12,507 nucleotides of DNA, from the NCBI GenBank assembly GCA_024256265.1, contig JACGUK010000049.1:1-12507 (forward strand). Direction: 5' to 3'. This DNA is from an archaeon (lineage in GTDB: Archaea; Thermoproteota; Nitrososphaeria; Nitrososphaerales; JACAEJ01). The position numbers and the translations under genes are program-made. This document shows, piece after piece, positions 5,278 to 12,335 of this stretch (its first letter is position 1; each line of letters starts with the position of its first letter). The notes under the pieces are model-generated. The model was not told the DNA's origin, did no database searches, and saw only the letters and a list, made by a program, of their open reading frames with translations.

Positions 5278-6048
5278 TTATCCTCTTCGCTTCTTGATCA
5301 CTACGGTAAATGCTACAACGGTCAGAAGAGCAACCAGGCCCAAACTTATCCATGGAGCAAGTATATCAGAGGCATTCGCAAACATAGTAAAACCGCCTAC
5401 TGGTGTAGGAGTAACTGTTATCACTATATCATCTACATAGGCTCCTTCAAAGCTGCTATTTTCGTCATCGCTGTGGAAGAGGAACCTTATGTTTACAAAA
5501 GAGCCAACGTGAGGAGTTAGATCGACAGTACCTTGAACCCATAAATCTGCACTATCACCAGTGTAAGATTTTTCGGTAGTCCAAGTGAAGCCATCAGTAG
5601 ATGTCTGTACGTGTAGATAATCGGAATCGTATTCGCACTCGAGCCAATAGTGGTAACTAAGAGTGGCTGATATATAGTCTCTAAGGTCTATCTGCTTCGT
5701 CATGTAAGCATCCATGTTGTCATCATACTCATGCACTACTGCGTTATCTTCAGTGTTTAAGCCGACAATTTTAGTACCTATTTGAGCACACCAACCGCTC
5801 TTGCTTCCACTATGGGCTCTATAACCAGTAGCACCCCAATAATCCTCAGTACTCTCAGGATTGAGGTCTCCTATAGACCAGCTTCCAAATTTTGGAAATA
5901 CTCTCTCAAAATCCTCAGAAAAGATAGTAAGATCTGGAGCGCCCAAAGCTGGTCTGACCGGAAGAACGAAGAGAGAAAGTGCGAATATCACTAGAATGGA
6001 AGTGCTTAAAGCCTTCTTGTAAGATTTTACCCTAATTCTATTTTGCAT
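5278..6048 (-). CDS. Secreted surface protein with jelly-roll (MAM-like) domain and C-terminal membrane anchor
   Basis: 256 aa. Residues 1-36 are a signal peptide: basic start RIRVKSYKK, hydrophobic core, cleavage probably after ALGA. Residues about 40-212 look like a beta-sandwich of the MAM / choice-of-anchor type. It opens with IFSEDFERVFPKFGSW, has paired aromatic strands (ATLSYHYWLE, VNIRFLFHSDD) and closes with EGAYVDDIVI, the usual last strand of this fold. Residues 213-256 are a TPTPVGGF linker, a transmembrane segment (LAPWISLGLVALLTVVAFTV) and KKRRG, a C-terminal anchor of the type seen on surface proteins of several TACK archaea. The protein would sit outside the cell, tethered to the membrane. 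No catalytic motif is visible, so binding or adhesion is the likelier role. It appears to be a single-gene unit with its own promoter. Confidence 0.85.
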   Translation of the reverse strand: MQNRIRVKSYKKALSTSILVIFALSLFVLPVRPALGAPDLTIFSEDFERVFPKFGSWSIGDLNPESTEDYWGATGYRAHSGSKSGWCAQIGTKIVGLNTEDNAVVHEYDDNMDAYMTKQIDLRDYISATLSYHYWLECEYDSDYLHVQTSTDGFTWTTEKSYTGDSADLWVQGTVDLTPHVGSFVNIRFLFHSDDENSSFEGAYVDDIVITVTPTPVGGFTMFANASDILAPWISLGLVALLTVVAFTVVIKKRRG

Positions 6049-6393
6049 TAATACTTTTCTTAATCCAGTTCACCAGACCTCATAAATTAGAAATCTTATA
6101 TTTAAATTTTTATTAAGTAATTTCAGAATATTTTTGAAGTATATCACGATTGTATTAAAATAAGAAAAATTGCATAAATTATCTTAACTATTTGATCATC
6201 ATTTCCCTCAACATTTTCTTTAGATCGTATGATTTCCATAATGAATTCTAGCAAATTTGGGATTTAGATTTTTTAAACAGCCTCTACAAAATTCAATTAC
6301 TATGCTGAATACAAAGTGCATGATTAGGGTCGATGATAATTGTTATGTAAAAGGAATGCCATGATGGAATTGATAATCACCTTTAATATTTTT
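6049..6393. other. AT-rich intergenic region, 345 bases
   Basis: It holds the TATA box of the surface-protein gene near its left end and the 3' flank of the DUF4342 gene at its right. A 20-codon ORF at 6302-6364 (+) has no Shine-Dalgarno site and no recognisable content. No RNA gene, large repeat or strong hairpin was seen. Confidence 0.6.
6095..6106 (-). promoter_or_regulatory. Candidate TATA box of the surface-protein gene
   Basis: It reads TTTAAATATAAG on the minus strand, the clearest TATA-like motif upstream of the gene. Transcription would begin near 6076, leaving a leader of about 28 nt before the ATG at 6048. Confidence 0.5.
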
Positions 6394-6711
6394 CTATCCT
6401 CTTCTTTCAACAGATATAGTGCACTTTGTAGCCAGAGCTGCTATGACCCCTAGTGCTGCCAGCCAGGGTGCCAAGATAACTCCTACAAATCCTGCTGTAA
6501 CAGGCATTTCAAGCAGAATCCTGCCTTCTTCGTTCTTAACTATTATCTTTGTGACGTTTCCTTCCCTAATAAGATCCTTGACCTTCTTGACCAGATCTTC
6601 TGATGAAACTTTGAACTCCTCCTTCACCATCTTGCCTACAGGGAATCCACAGCTAGGACAGAACCTTGCCCCTTCAGGAAGATCAGTTCCACACTTCTCA
6701 CATTTTGCCAA
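6394..6711 (-). CDS. Zinc-ribbon plus DUF4342 small membrane-associated protein
   Basis: 105 aa. Residues 4-22 are a zinc ribbon with four cysteines in two pairs (CEKCGTDLPEGARFCPSCG). Residues about 36-105 fit DUF4342: a helix (SSEDLVKKVKDLIREGN), two strands (VTKIIVKNEEGRILLEMPV), a hydrophobic segment (AGFVGVILAPWLAALGVIAAL) and a closing strand (TKCTISVERRG). The function of DUF4342 is unknown. The zinc ribbon could bind nucleic acid or protein at the membrane. The start is TTG at 6711, chosen because a strong GGAGAGGTGAT Shine-Dalgarno lies 3 nt before it. No ATG fits. It stands alone on its strand between the surface protein and the malic enzyme. Confidence 0.88.
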   Translation of the reverse strand: MAKCEKCGTDLPEGARFCPSCGFPVGKMVKEEFKVSSEDLVKKVKDLIREGNVTKIIVKNEEGRILLEMPVTAGFVGVILAPWLAALGVIAALATKCTISVERRG

Positions 6712-6713
6712 AT

Positions 6714-6726
6714 TATCACCTCTCCG
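6714..6726 (-). promoter_or_regulatory. Strong Shine-Dalgarno site that fixes a TTG start
   Basis: The minus strand reads GCGGAGAGGTGAT, matching the archaeal anti-SD complement GGAGGTGATC, and is followed after three bases by TTG at 6711. It decides the start of the DUF4342 gene. Confidence 0.7.
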
Positions 6727-6799
6727 CTTATTGATCTTATCATGGCTTAAAATTCTTTCTTAAATGGCTCTAACATTAAATACCGCTCTTGGAAGCATG

Positions 6800-6823
6800 A
6801 TTAAAAAGCAAAGCCTCAAAAAT
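6800..6823 (-). terminator. T-rich terminator candidate after the malic enzyme gene
   Basis: On the minus strand, two T5 runs (GGATTTTTGAGG and GCTTTTTAATC) occur 29-50 nt past the stop at 6852. Hairpin-free T-tracts are the usual archaeal terminator. Confidence 0.4.
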
Positions 6824-6851
6824 CCTTGGCATGTATAAATGTCATCATGAT

Positions 6852-8199
6852 CTATCCTCGACTCGGCAAAGGTATAACTTGGGCTTCTATCAAAGAGGAT
6901 AGTAGCTTCCTCGATCTCTTTATTATTTCTACAGCCCTTTCATAAATCTCATTCATAGAAATTCTCCTTCGGGCTAAACCTAGCTTTATTGCCTTTTCAC
7001 CAACTTTGGCTGCAACCCTTGGATAGACTTCCCACTCTATCATGTTTGGGATTATGTAATCCCTGTTTAATCCTTTCTCTTCTGCAAATTCAGCCAATTC
7101 TTCTGCAGCTACTATTACCATATCATCAACAATAGCTTTTGCTCTAACATCTAATACACCTCTAAACACTGATGGGAATATCAGACTATTGTTCACTTGA
7201 TTTGGGAAGTCTGAACGGCCTGTAGCAACTATATAGGCGCCAGCATCTTTAGCCTCCCATGGCCATATTTCAGGAATAGGGTTAGCCAGTGTGAATACTA
7301 TCGCCTTCTTATTCATCCTCGATATCCACTCTTTCTTTATCAAATCGGGACCAGGTTTAGATGCAGATATTAGAACATCAGCACCATCAAAAGCTTTGAT
7401 AAAATCTTCTGAGATTCTTTCTCTATTTGTCTTTGTGGCAAGCTCATACTTCCAACGATGTTTGATCTTTAATTCATCTATATCCTCTCGCCCTGAGTGA
7501 AGAATCCCTTTTGAATCGATCAAGATTAAGTCTCCTGGGTCAGCCCCTGCTTTTATTATTAGCTTAGCATTTGCTATATTCGCTGCACCAACACCAAAGA
7601 GTACGATCTTAGTACCGTGTAACTTGCGACCAGTCAGCTTTAGTGAATTTATGAGGCTTGCCAATGTAACGCCAGCAGTGCCTTGTTGATCATCATGCCA
7701 TATAGGTATCTCCATCTCTTCTCTAAGCTTATCAGCTATGTAGAAGCACTTTGGTGATGCTATATCCTCAAGGTTTATGCCTCCAAATGCTGGTTGTAGA
7801 CTTTTGATAACTTCTATCATTTTGTCTGGCTCATAGACATTTATTGGCAATGGAATAGCGTCTACACCGCCTAGATACTTGTATATCAAAGCTTTACCTT
7901 CCATGACAGGCATAGATGCCTCTGGACCCGTATCTCCCAGCCCGAGCACTCTGCTACCATCAGTTATTATCGCTATGGTATTCCATCTACACGTATAATC
8001 AAATGAAAGTTCCTTATGAAAGTTCCTTGTCATTCTTGATGGCCTCTGAAACTGCAGCCACGCCTGGCGTATACCATATCGATAAGTCGTTCAAGTCTCG
8101 AACTGGAACTTTTGGTATTATCTCTACCTTTCCTCCATAGAAGAAAGAGTACTTTAAGGCTAGCCTTGACGCTTCGTCTATAGCTGATTCTTCGCTCAT
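6852..8199 (-). pseudogene. Malic enzyme gene, frameshifted by a 13-bp tandem duplication
   Basis: Malic enzyme oxidatively decarboxylates malate to pyruvate with NAD(P). Two ORFs cover it. The first (from 8214 or 8199, stopping inside the repeat) carries SIWYTPGVA with the catalytic Tyr. The second (from 8033 to 6852) carries the catalytic Lys in MEGKALIYK, the metal-binding [11 protein letters not shown] and the dinucleotide-binding [10 protein letters not shown]. They are joined at [26 protein letters not shown] is present twice in tandem on the minus strand, adding 13 nt and shifting the frame. Removing one copy restores one continuous protein of about 440 residues, normal for the family. 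The start is best placed at ATG 8199, since a TATA-like TTTTTAATA is centred 26 nt upstream (leaderless). The second fragment alone lacks the Tyr, so it should be inactive unless recoding, slippage or a sequence error is involved. Confidence 0.88.
8003..8028. repeat. Exact 13-bp tandem duplication inside the malic enzyme gene
   Basis: ATGAAAGTTCCTT occurs at 8003-8015 and again, directly adjoining, at 8016-8028. The flanking bases do not extend the repeat. It causes the frameshift, and loss of one copy gives the intact frame. Confidence 0.95.
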
Positions 8200-8220
8200 A
8201 AATAACATAGCCATAGCGCT

Positions 8221-8229
8221 TATTAAAAA
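8221..8229 (-). promoter_or_regulatory. TATA-like box of the malic enzyme gene (leaderless start)
   Basis: The minus strand reads TTTTTAATA, centred at 8225, 26 nt from the ATG at 8199. No Shine-Dalgarno site precedes that ATG. The spacing fits a leaderless transcript and favours 8199 over the ATG at 8214. Confidence 0.5.
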
Positions 8230-8260
8230 CTCTTTAACGCAAAATCGTTTAATGAATAAA

Positions 8261-8270
8261 TCTTAAATTC
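8261..8270 (+). promoter_or_regulatory. Candidate TATA box of the 122-aa gene
   Basis: TCTTAAATTC lies about 38 nt before the ATG at 8304. TTTAAT at 8248-8253 is a second candidate. Together with the malic enzyme box this makes a divergent promoter region of about 100 bp. Confidence 0.3.
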
Positions 8271-8303
8271 TACCTATCACTACCCTAGCAAGAGGTATTT
8301 AGA

Positions 8304-8672
8304 ATGGAACTCTTTTGGGAGAAACCTGTCATAGTCTTCTATAAGGAAAGAGCAGAACGTGATAGCAAAGCTTTAGCAGTAGTTAAGGCTAAGAGGATTA
8401 CAATCCTTAAAGATGAAAAAAGCGGTAAACTCAAAGGTACTATAAAAGATTTTTTCCCTTTCATGGGAGATATAGATTACATATCATCGCCTACCGGGGC
8501 TTCTGATCGTTATGTTATCTGTTGGATGGACGACCGAGAGGATGATTTTAGCAAAGCTTGGAGAAGATTAAACGGCGTCACTTTCCCAACAGGCTTTGTT
8601 TTCACAACAGATAATAAAGGCAAACGTACTTATAGCGCAAATTTTGAAGCTAAACACGGAAAACTAGAGTGA
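8304..8672 (+). CDS. Unrecognised 122-aa soluble protein
   Basis: I do not recognise a family. The ATG at 8304 has a good Shine-Dalgarno (AGAGGT at 8291-8296, 7-nt spacer), which makes the gene credible. The protein is compact, soluble and rich in charged and aromatic residues, with no signal peptide, membrane span or cysteine cluster. It has one cysteine, in YVICWMDD. Visible landmarks are an alternating N-terminal half (PVIVFYKERAERDSKALAVV, then KRITILK), a GDIDYISSPTGASDRYV stretch and DDREDDFSKAWRRLNGVTFP. The overall look is a small alpha/beta domain. It is transcribed away from the malic enzyme and lies 177 bp upstream of the RtcB start, with a separate promoter in between. Context does not point to a role. 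Confidence 0.8.
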   Translation: MELFWEKPVIVFYKERAERDSKALAVVKAKRITILKDEKSGKLKGTIKDFFPFMGDIDYISSPTGASDRYVICWMDDREDDFSKAWRRLNGVTFPTGFVFTTDNKGKRTYSANFEAKHGKLE

Positions 8673-8849
8673 TAAAATTAGCTTCTTGTATTTAAAAAGG
8701 AGTTAAATAGTGAATACTATATCTTTATTCTCAAAACTTCCCGGTCTTCCTTCAACACTCAATATTTCAACAAATCCTATATAGAAACACTTATAATCTC
8801 AAAAGGACTTAAAATAATTGAAATTTCCTTCTCTTAGGTGATAAAAATC
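8673..8849. other. Intergenic region upstream of rtcB with TATA-like box and Shine-Dalgarno
   Basis: AT-rich. CTTAAAATAATTG around 8808-8820 is a plausible TATA region. AGGTGAT at 8836-8842 is a near-perfect Shine-Dalgarno 7 nt before the ATG at 8850, so it favours that ATG over the GTG at 8838, which overlaps it. A 24-codon GTG ORF at 8710-8784 is too weak to call. Confidence 0.5.
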
Positions 8850-10310
8850 ATGACCATTCAATCTCGATACCCAATGAATAAGATAAGTGATGTAGAGTAT
8901 AGAATAGAAACCAATGTAAAAGAAGGTATGAAGGTACCAGTAACCATCTATGCAGATGAAATTTTGCTCAGCAAGATGCTCACAGATAGAACTATAGACC
9001 AAGCAGTGAATGTGAGTTACTTACCAGGGGTCTATAAGCATGTAGTAGTACTGCCAGATGGCCATGAAGGTTATGGTTTTCCTATAGGGGGCGTTGCCGC
9101 TACAGATTTTGATAATGGAGTAATATCTCCAGGTGGTGTTGGCTACGACATAAATTGTGGTGTTCGTCTTGTTCGAACCAATCTGACTGAAAAAGAAGTC
9201 AGACCAAAGCTCAGAGAATTGCTAAGAGAACTGTTCAGAGCTATTCCTTCAGGTCTAGGAAGCACAGGACAGATTAAGTTGAGCATCAATCAATTGGATC
9301 AAGTACTTAGCGATGGTGTGAGATGGGCTATAAAAAATGGCTACGGATGGGAAGAGGACGCTGAGTTCTGTGAAGAGAATGGTACTATGAAGGGAGCTGA
9401 TCCTGGCAAAGTTTCATCTACAGCAAAGTCAAGGGGAGCACCACAGCTAGGCAGCTTAGGCTCTGGTAATCATTTCCTTGAAGTAGAATTGGTCGATAAG
9501 ATCTTCAACAAGGATGCTGCCAATAGATTCGGCATAACACAAGCTGGTCAAGTTGTAATGCTTATTCATACTGGCTCAAGAGGCTTTGGACATCAAGTAT
9601 GCAGTGATTACCTAAGAGTCATGGAGGTTGCTGTGCGCAAGTATAATATCTATCTCCCTGACAGAGAGCTTGCCTGTGCTCCAAACAATTCAAAAGAAGC
9701 TGAGGATTATAAGAAAGCTATGTCTGCAGCTCTAAACTATGCATGGTCAAACCGCCAGATGATAACTCACTGGACTAGAAAGGTTTTTGAAAAGGTATTC
9801 AAGGCATCAGAAAAGGACCTTGATATGAGGCTTGTATACGATGTAGCTCATAATATAGCAAAGCTGGAAGAGCATTCTATTAATGGTGCAAAAAAGAAAG
9901 TGGTTGTGCACAGAAAGGGTGCAACTAGAGCTTTTCCCCCTGGAAGCTCGGCTATACCAAATGCTTATAGAGATATAGGCCAACCAGTGCTCATCCCAGG
10001 TTCTATGGGAACTTCAAGTTGGCTCCTCGTTGGTACTCCTAAGGCTATGGAGCTGAGCTTTGGCTCTACAGCTCATGGTGCCGGAAGGATGATGTCAAGG
10101 GCAGCGGCTATAAAGGCTTACCCTGCAAGTGAGATTAAGAAGAAGCTTGAGAATAGAGGAATCCTTATAGAAGCTGCCAGCTGGAAAGGAGTTGCTGAGG
10201 AAGCCCCTGAAGCCTACAAGGATGTAGACTCTGTAGCTGAAGTTTCTCATAAAGTAGGGATCGCAACTAAAGTCGCAAGGCTTATACCTATAGGAGTTGT
10301 AAAAGGATAA
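8850..10310 (+). CDS. rtcB: RNA-splicing ligase RtcB
   Basis: 486 aa from the ATG at 8850. RtcB joins RNA 2',3'-cyclic phosphate and 5'-OH ends using GTP and Mn2+. In archaea it ligates tRNA exons after intron removal. All active-site motifs are present (numbered from this ATG): the metal-binding Cys103 in GYDINCGVRLV, His208 in GSGNHFLEVE, His240 in LIHTGSRGFGHQ, His334 in YDVAHNIAK, and the guanylated His409 in STAHGAGRMMSR. HRKGATRAFPPGSSA is also intact. Length and motif spacing closely match the roughly 480-aa Pyrococcus enzyme, and no intein interrupts it. The start was chosen from AGGTGAT 7 nt upstream. The GTG at 8838 lies inside that site. It appears to be transcribed alone, and an archease gene, a common partner, is not in the window. 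A strong hairpin follows the gene. Confidence 0.97.
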   Translation: MTIQSRYPMNKISDVEYRIETNVKEGMKVPVTIYADEILLSKMLTDRTIDQAVNVSYLPGVYKHVVVLPDGHEGYGFPIGGVAATDFDNGVISPGGVGYDINCGVRLVRTNLTEKEVRPKLRELLRELFRAIPSGLGSTGQIKLSINQLDQVLSDGVRWAIKNGYGWEEDAEFCEENGTMKGADPGKVSSTAKSRGAPQLGSLGSGNHFLEVELVDKIFNKDAANRFGITQAGQVVMLIHTGSRGFGHQVCSDYLRVMEVAVRKYNIYLPDRELACAPNNSKEAEDYKKAMSAALNYAWSNRQMITHWTRKVFEKVFKASEKDLDMRLVYDVAHNIAKLEEHSINGAKKKVVVHRKGATRAFPPGSSAIPNAYRDIGQPVLIPGSMGTSSWLLVGTPKAMELSFGSTAHGAGRMMSRAAAIKAYPASEIKKKLENRGILIEAASWKGVAEEAPEAYKDVDSVAEVSHKVGIATKVARLIPIGVVKG

Positions 10311-10317
10311 AACAAGT

Positions 10318-10356
10318 TTTTATCAAGAAGAATATTAGAAAAATATTCTGATAAAA
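10318..10356. terminator. Long AT-rich hairpin downstream of rtcB
   Basis: TTTTATCA (10318-10325) pairs with TGATAAAA (10349-10356), and GAATATT (10330-10336) pairs with AATATTC (10342-10348). That is 15 base pairs with a 4-nt one-sided bulge (AGAA) and a 5-nt loop. It starts 8 nt after the stop codon, preceded by a T5 run. It could act as a terminator, mRNA 3' stabiliser or processing site. Confidence 0.45.
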
Positions 10357-10440
10357 GCCAAAATATGAAAAAAGAAAGCAAAAAGAAACAAATAGTTTGC
10401 AAAGAAAAATGAAATTGGATATGAAAAAATATTTAGACTA

Positions 10441-10449
10441 GTTTATTTC
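10441..10449 (+). promoter_or_regulatory. Candidate TATA box of the citrate synthase-like gene
   Basis: GTTTATTTC is centred about 26 nt before the ATG at 10471, with no Shine-Dalgarno site before that ATG. This fits a leaderless transcript and favours 10471 over the upstream TTG at 10456. Confidence 0.4.
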
Positions 10450-10470
10450 TTACCTTTGAGTCAGAACATA

Positions 10471-11802
10471 ATGCCTGAATCATCGTTGGACTTAGAGATA
10501 GAAGATAAGATACAGCTATACAAGGATATCTTCCCTTCTGGTGATATACCAAGGATAGTTTGGGACTTCAAAACCGTTCCTATGGACTTGCCTGATGAGA
10601 TATACATAACCGATACTACTTTCAGAGATGGACAACAGGCTAGAGAACCTTATACAGTGGACCAAATGATAACTCTTTACGACCTTTTGCATAGACTTGG
10701 CGGTCCAAAGGGCATCATAAGATGGAGCGAATTCTTCCCCTATACGAAGAGGGATAGAATTGCTATAAAAGAGATCAAAGAGAGAGGCTACGAATATCCA
10801 AAGGTTACAGGGTGGATGAGGGCTAAGAAGGAAGACTTGCAACTGATAAAGGAGATGGAATTAGAGGAGACAGGCATGCTTGCCTCCATTTCAGATTACC
10901 ATATTCTTCATAAGTTTGGTCTAAGCAGAAGCCAAGTCATAGAGAAATATCTTGAGATATGTGAAGAGACCCTCAAATCAGGAATATCCATACGCTGCCA
11001 TTTGGAAGATGTCACAAGAGCAGATTTTTATGGTACAGTTATGCCCTTTGTAAAGCGCCTTATACGTCTTGAGGAAAAGTATAATCTCCCTGTCAAGGTG
11101 CGTCTTAGCGATACTTTAGGTGTTGGTCTACCTTACCCCGAAGTGGCATTACCAAGAAGCATACCAAAGATGGTGCATGGGCTCATCCATGATGTAGGAT
11201 TACCCCATGATAGGCTAGAATTCCATGGTCATAACGACTTTCATAAAGGAGTGGTCAATGCAACCACTGCTTGGCTTTATGGTTGCACCTACAACAATTG
11301 TACATTATTGTCAATTGGCGAGAGAGCTGGAAATACCCCTCTTGAAGCTATGGTTATAGAATACATTCAATTGAAGGGTACAAGTAATGGTATGGATACG
11401 AAAGTCATAAGTGAGATAGCAGACTTTTATGAGAGCATAGGCTATGAAATTCCTTCATACTATCCTCTTATTGGAAAGAACTTCACTATAACAAGGGCAG
11501 GAGTTCATGCTGATGGCATACTTAAAGACCCAGAGATATACTTGCCTTTTGATACAGAGAAAATATTGGGTAAACCTCCTAAGATCGCCATTTCGCCTTA
11601 CTCTGGGGTTGCTGGCGTAGTCTTATGGATCAATCAATACTTTCAATTAAGTGGAAGCAAAAGGATAGGCAAGGATAATCAAAATGTGAAGAACATCTGT
11701 GAGTGGGTTGAGAAGCAGTATTCTAAAGGTAGGATGACAGCGATTTCAGATAAGGAGATGGAGAAGCAAGTTAGGAAGCATTTCCCTGAACTTTCAAAAT
11801 GA
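10471..11802 (+). CDS. Re-type citrate synthase-like enzyme (DRE-TIM / isopropylmalate-homocitrate synthase family)
   Basis: 443 aa from the ATG at 10471, or 448 from the TTG at 10456. It is a DRE-TIM metallolyase that condenses acetyl-CoA with a 2-oxo acid. Numbered from the TTG: TDTTFRDGQQAR at 52-63 gives the metal-binding Asp and catalytic Arg, HGHND at 257-261 the metal-binding His pair, GERAGNTPLE at 288-297 the loop behind the active site, and RAGVHADG at 347-354 lies in the subdomain. QQAREPYT, GGPKGIIRWSEFFPYTKRDR and YPKVTGWMRA are, as I recall, features of the Re-citrate synthase branch (Clostridium kluyveri type; acetyl-CoA + oxaloacetate) rather than of LeuA, NifV or archaeal homocitrate synthases. 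The C-terminal LeuA regulatory domain is absent. It could supply citrate for 2-oxoglutarate synthesis. Substrate choice is inference; a homocitrate role is the main alternative. Confidence 0.8.
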   Translation: MPESSLDLEIEDKIQLYKDIFPSGDIPRIVWDFKTVPMDLPDEIYITDTTFRDGQQAREPYTVDQMITLYDLLHRLGGPKGIIRWSEFFPYTKRDRIAIKEIKERGYEYPKVTGWMRAKKEDLQLIKEMELEETGMLASISDYHILHKFGLSRSQVIEKYLEICEETLKSGISIRCHLEDVTRADFYGTVMPFVKRLIRLEEKYNLPVKVRLSDTLGVGLPYPEVALPRSIPKMVHGLIHDVGLPHDRLEFHGHNDFHKGVVNATTAWLYGCTYNNCTLLSIGERAGNTPLEAMVIEYIQLKGTSNGMDTKVISEIADFYESIGYEIPSYYPLIGKNFTITRAGVHADGILKDPEIYLPFDTEKILGKPPKIAISPYSGVAGVVLWINQYFQLSGSKRIGKDNQNVKNICEWVEKQYSKGRMTAISDKEMEKQVRKHFPELSK

Positions 11803-11806
11803 GAGA

Positions 11807-11821
11807 TTATTTTATTATTGT
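11807..11821 (+). terminator. T-rich tract after the citrate synthase-like gene
   Basis: A T-rich stretch (TTATTTTATTATTG) begins within 10 nt of the stop, the usual form of an archaeal terminator. A bulged hairpin follows at 11835-11872. Confidence 0.4.
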
Positions 11822-11834
11822 GTTGCTGACATTA

Positions 11835-11872
11835 TCCCATACGCCCAAATTTGAAGGGGTTAGGCTATGGGA
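11835..11872. other. Bulged hairpin in the intergenic region
   Basis: TCCCATACGCC at 11835-11845 pairs with GGCTATGGGA at 11863-11872: ten pairs with one bulged base and a 17-nt loop. No T-run follows directly on the + strand, so it is not a textbook terminator. Confidence 0.3.
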
Positions 11873-12011
11873 ATGGGTGAGTTCGTGATCTTTGAAAATT
11901 AGGCCGAAATCTTTTAGTTTTTTTGTATAGGCTAAAAAGTGACGCTACTAGTGTTGCTATACTTGCTGCTAGTTGTATTACAGTTCTAATCCATTCTGCT
12001 TATTCGAACAT
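11865..12011 (-). pseudogene. Possible dead small membrane peptide ORF with an early in-frame stop
   Basis: On the minus strand from ATG 12011 the frame reads MFE, a TAA stop, then AEWIRTVIQLAASIATLVAS, LFSLYKKTKRFRPNFQ and on to a TAG at 11865-11867. The second part is one clear hydrophobic helix followed by a basic tail, the pattern of a single-span small membrane protein. A CAA-to-TAA change would explain the stop. No Shine-Dalgarno site is evident, and a chance open frame cannot be ruled out. Confidence 0.3.
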
Positions 12012-12325
12012 TTTTGTTCAAGCATGAATCGCACTTTTACTAAATAAGAAATTCTCATACGACTTTTAATCATTGAATAGTTATTAATATTTGAATAATA
12101 TACTTGTTTTGAATGCGATAACATCGTTGAGAGATAACTATTCACTGGAAACATTTCATTTGGTGATTAAATCACAAAAGAAAAGCAAGAAAAAGGTAAG
12201 AAGGTTATTATATGGAGGCTATGCCTCGACAGATAGGAGGATGATCCAAAAACGAAAATAACATTAAGGAGAGAACTAAAACTAAAAAGAGAAAAAGGTC
12301 GATTAAACTTGCACTATGCTTTCAT

Positions 12326-12335
12326 AGGAGGAGGT
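12326..12335 (+). promoter_or_regulatory. Extended Shine-Dalgarno of the S-layer-like gene
   Basis: AGGAGGAGGT lies 9 nt before the ATG at 12345. It selects that ATG over the one at 12337, which stops after three codons. Confidence 0.75.

Noticed and set aside
6302..6364. 20-codon ORF in the 345-base gap
   Set aside because: No ribosome-binding site and no recognisable sequence. Length within chance expectation.
8080..8115. GTTCAAGTCTCGAAC resembling a tRNA T-arm
   Set aside because: It lies inside the malic enzyme coding sequence, and no acceptor, D or anticodon arms surround it. No tRNA was found anywhere in the window.
8710..8784. 24-codon GTG ORF preceded by AAGGAG
   Set aside because: Low-complexity Ser/Leu/Pro peptide, a non-ATG start and no known relatives. 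Probably chance in the rtcB upstream region.
8850..10310. Possible intein in RtcB, a common intein host
   Set aside because: Length and motif spacing match the uninterrupted enzyme, with no insertion at the active-site motifs.
10318..10356. Bulge-helix-bulge splicing motif next to rtcB
   Set aside because: The structure has only one bulge of 4 nt on one side, not two 3-nt bulges separated by a 4-bp helix.
10516..10842. 108-codon minus-strand ORF
   Set aside because: Shadow of the citrate synthase-like gene. Composition and lack of motifs show it is not coding.
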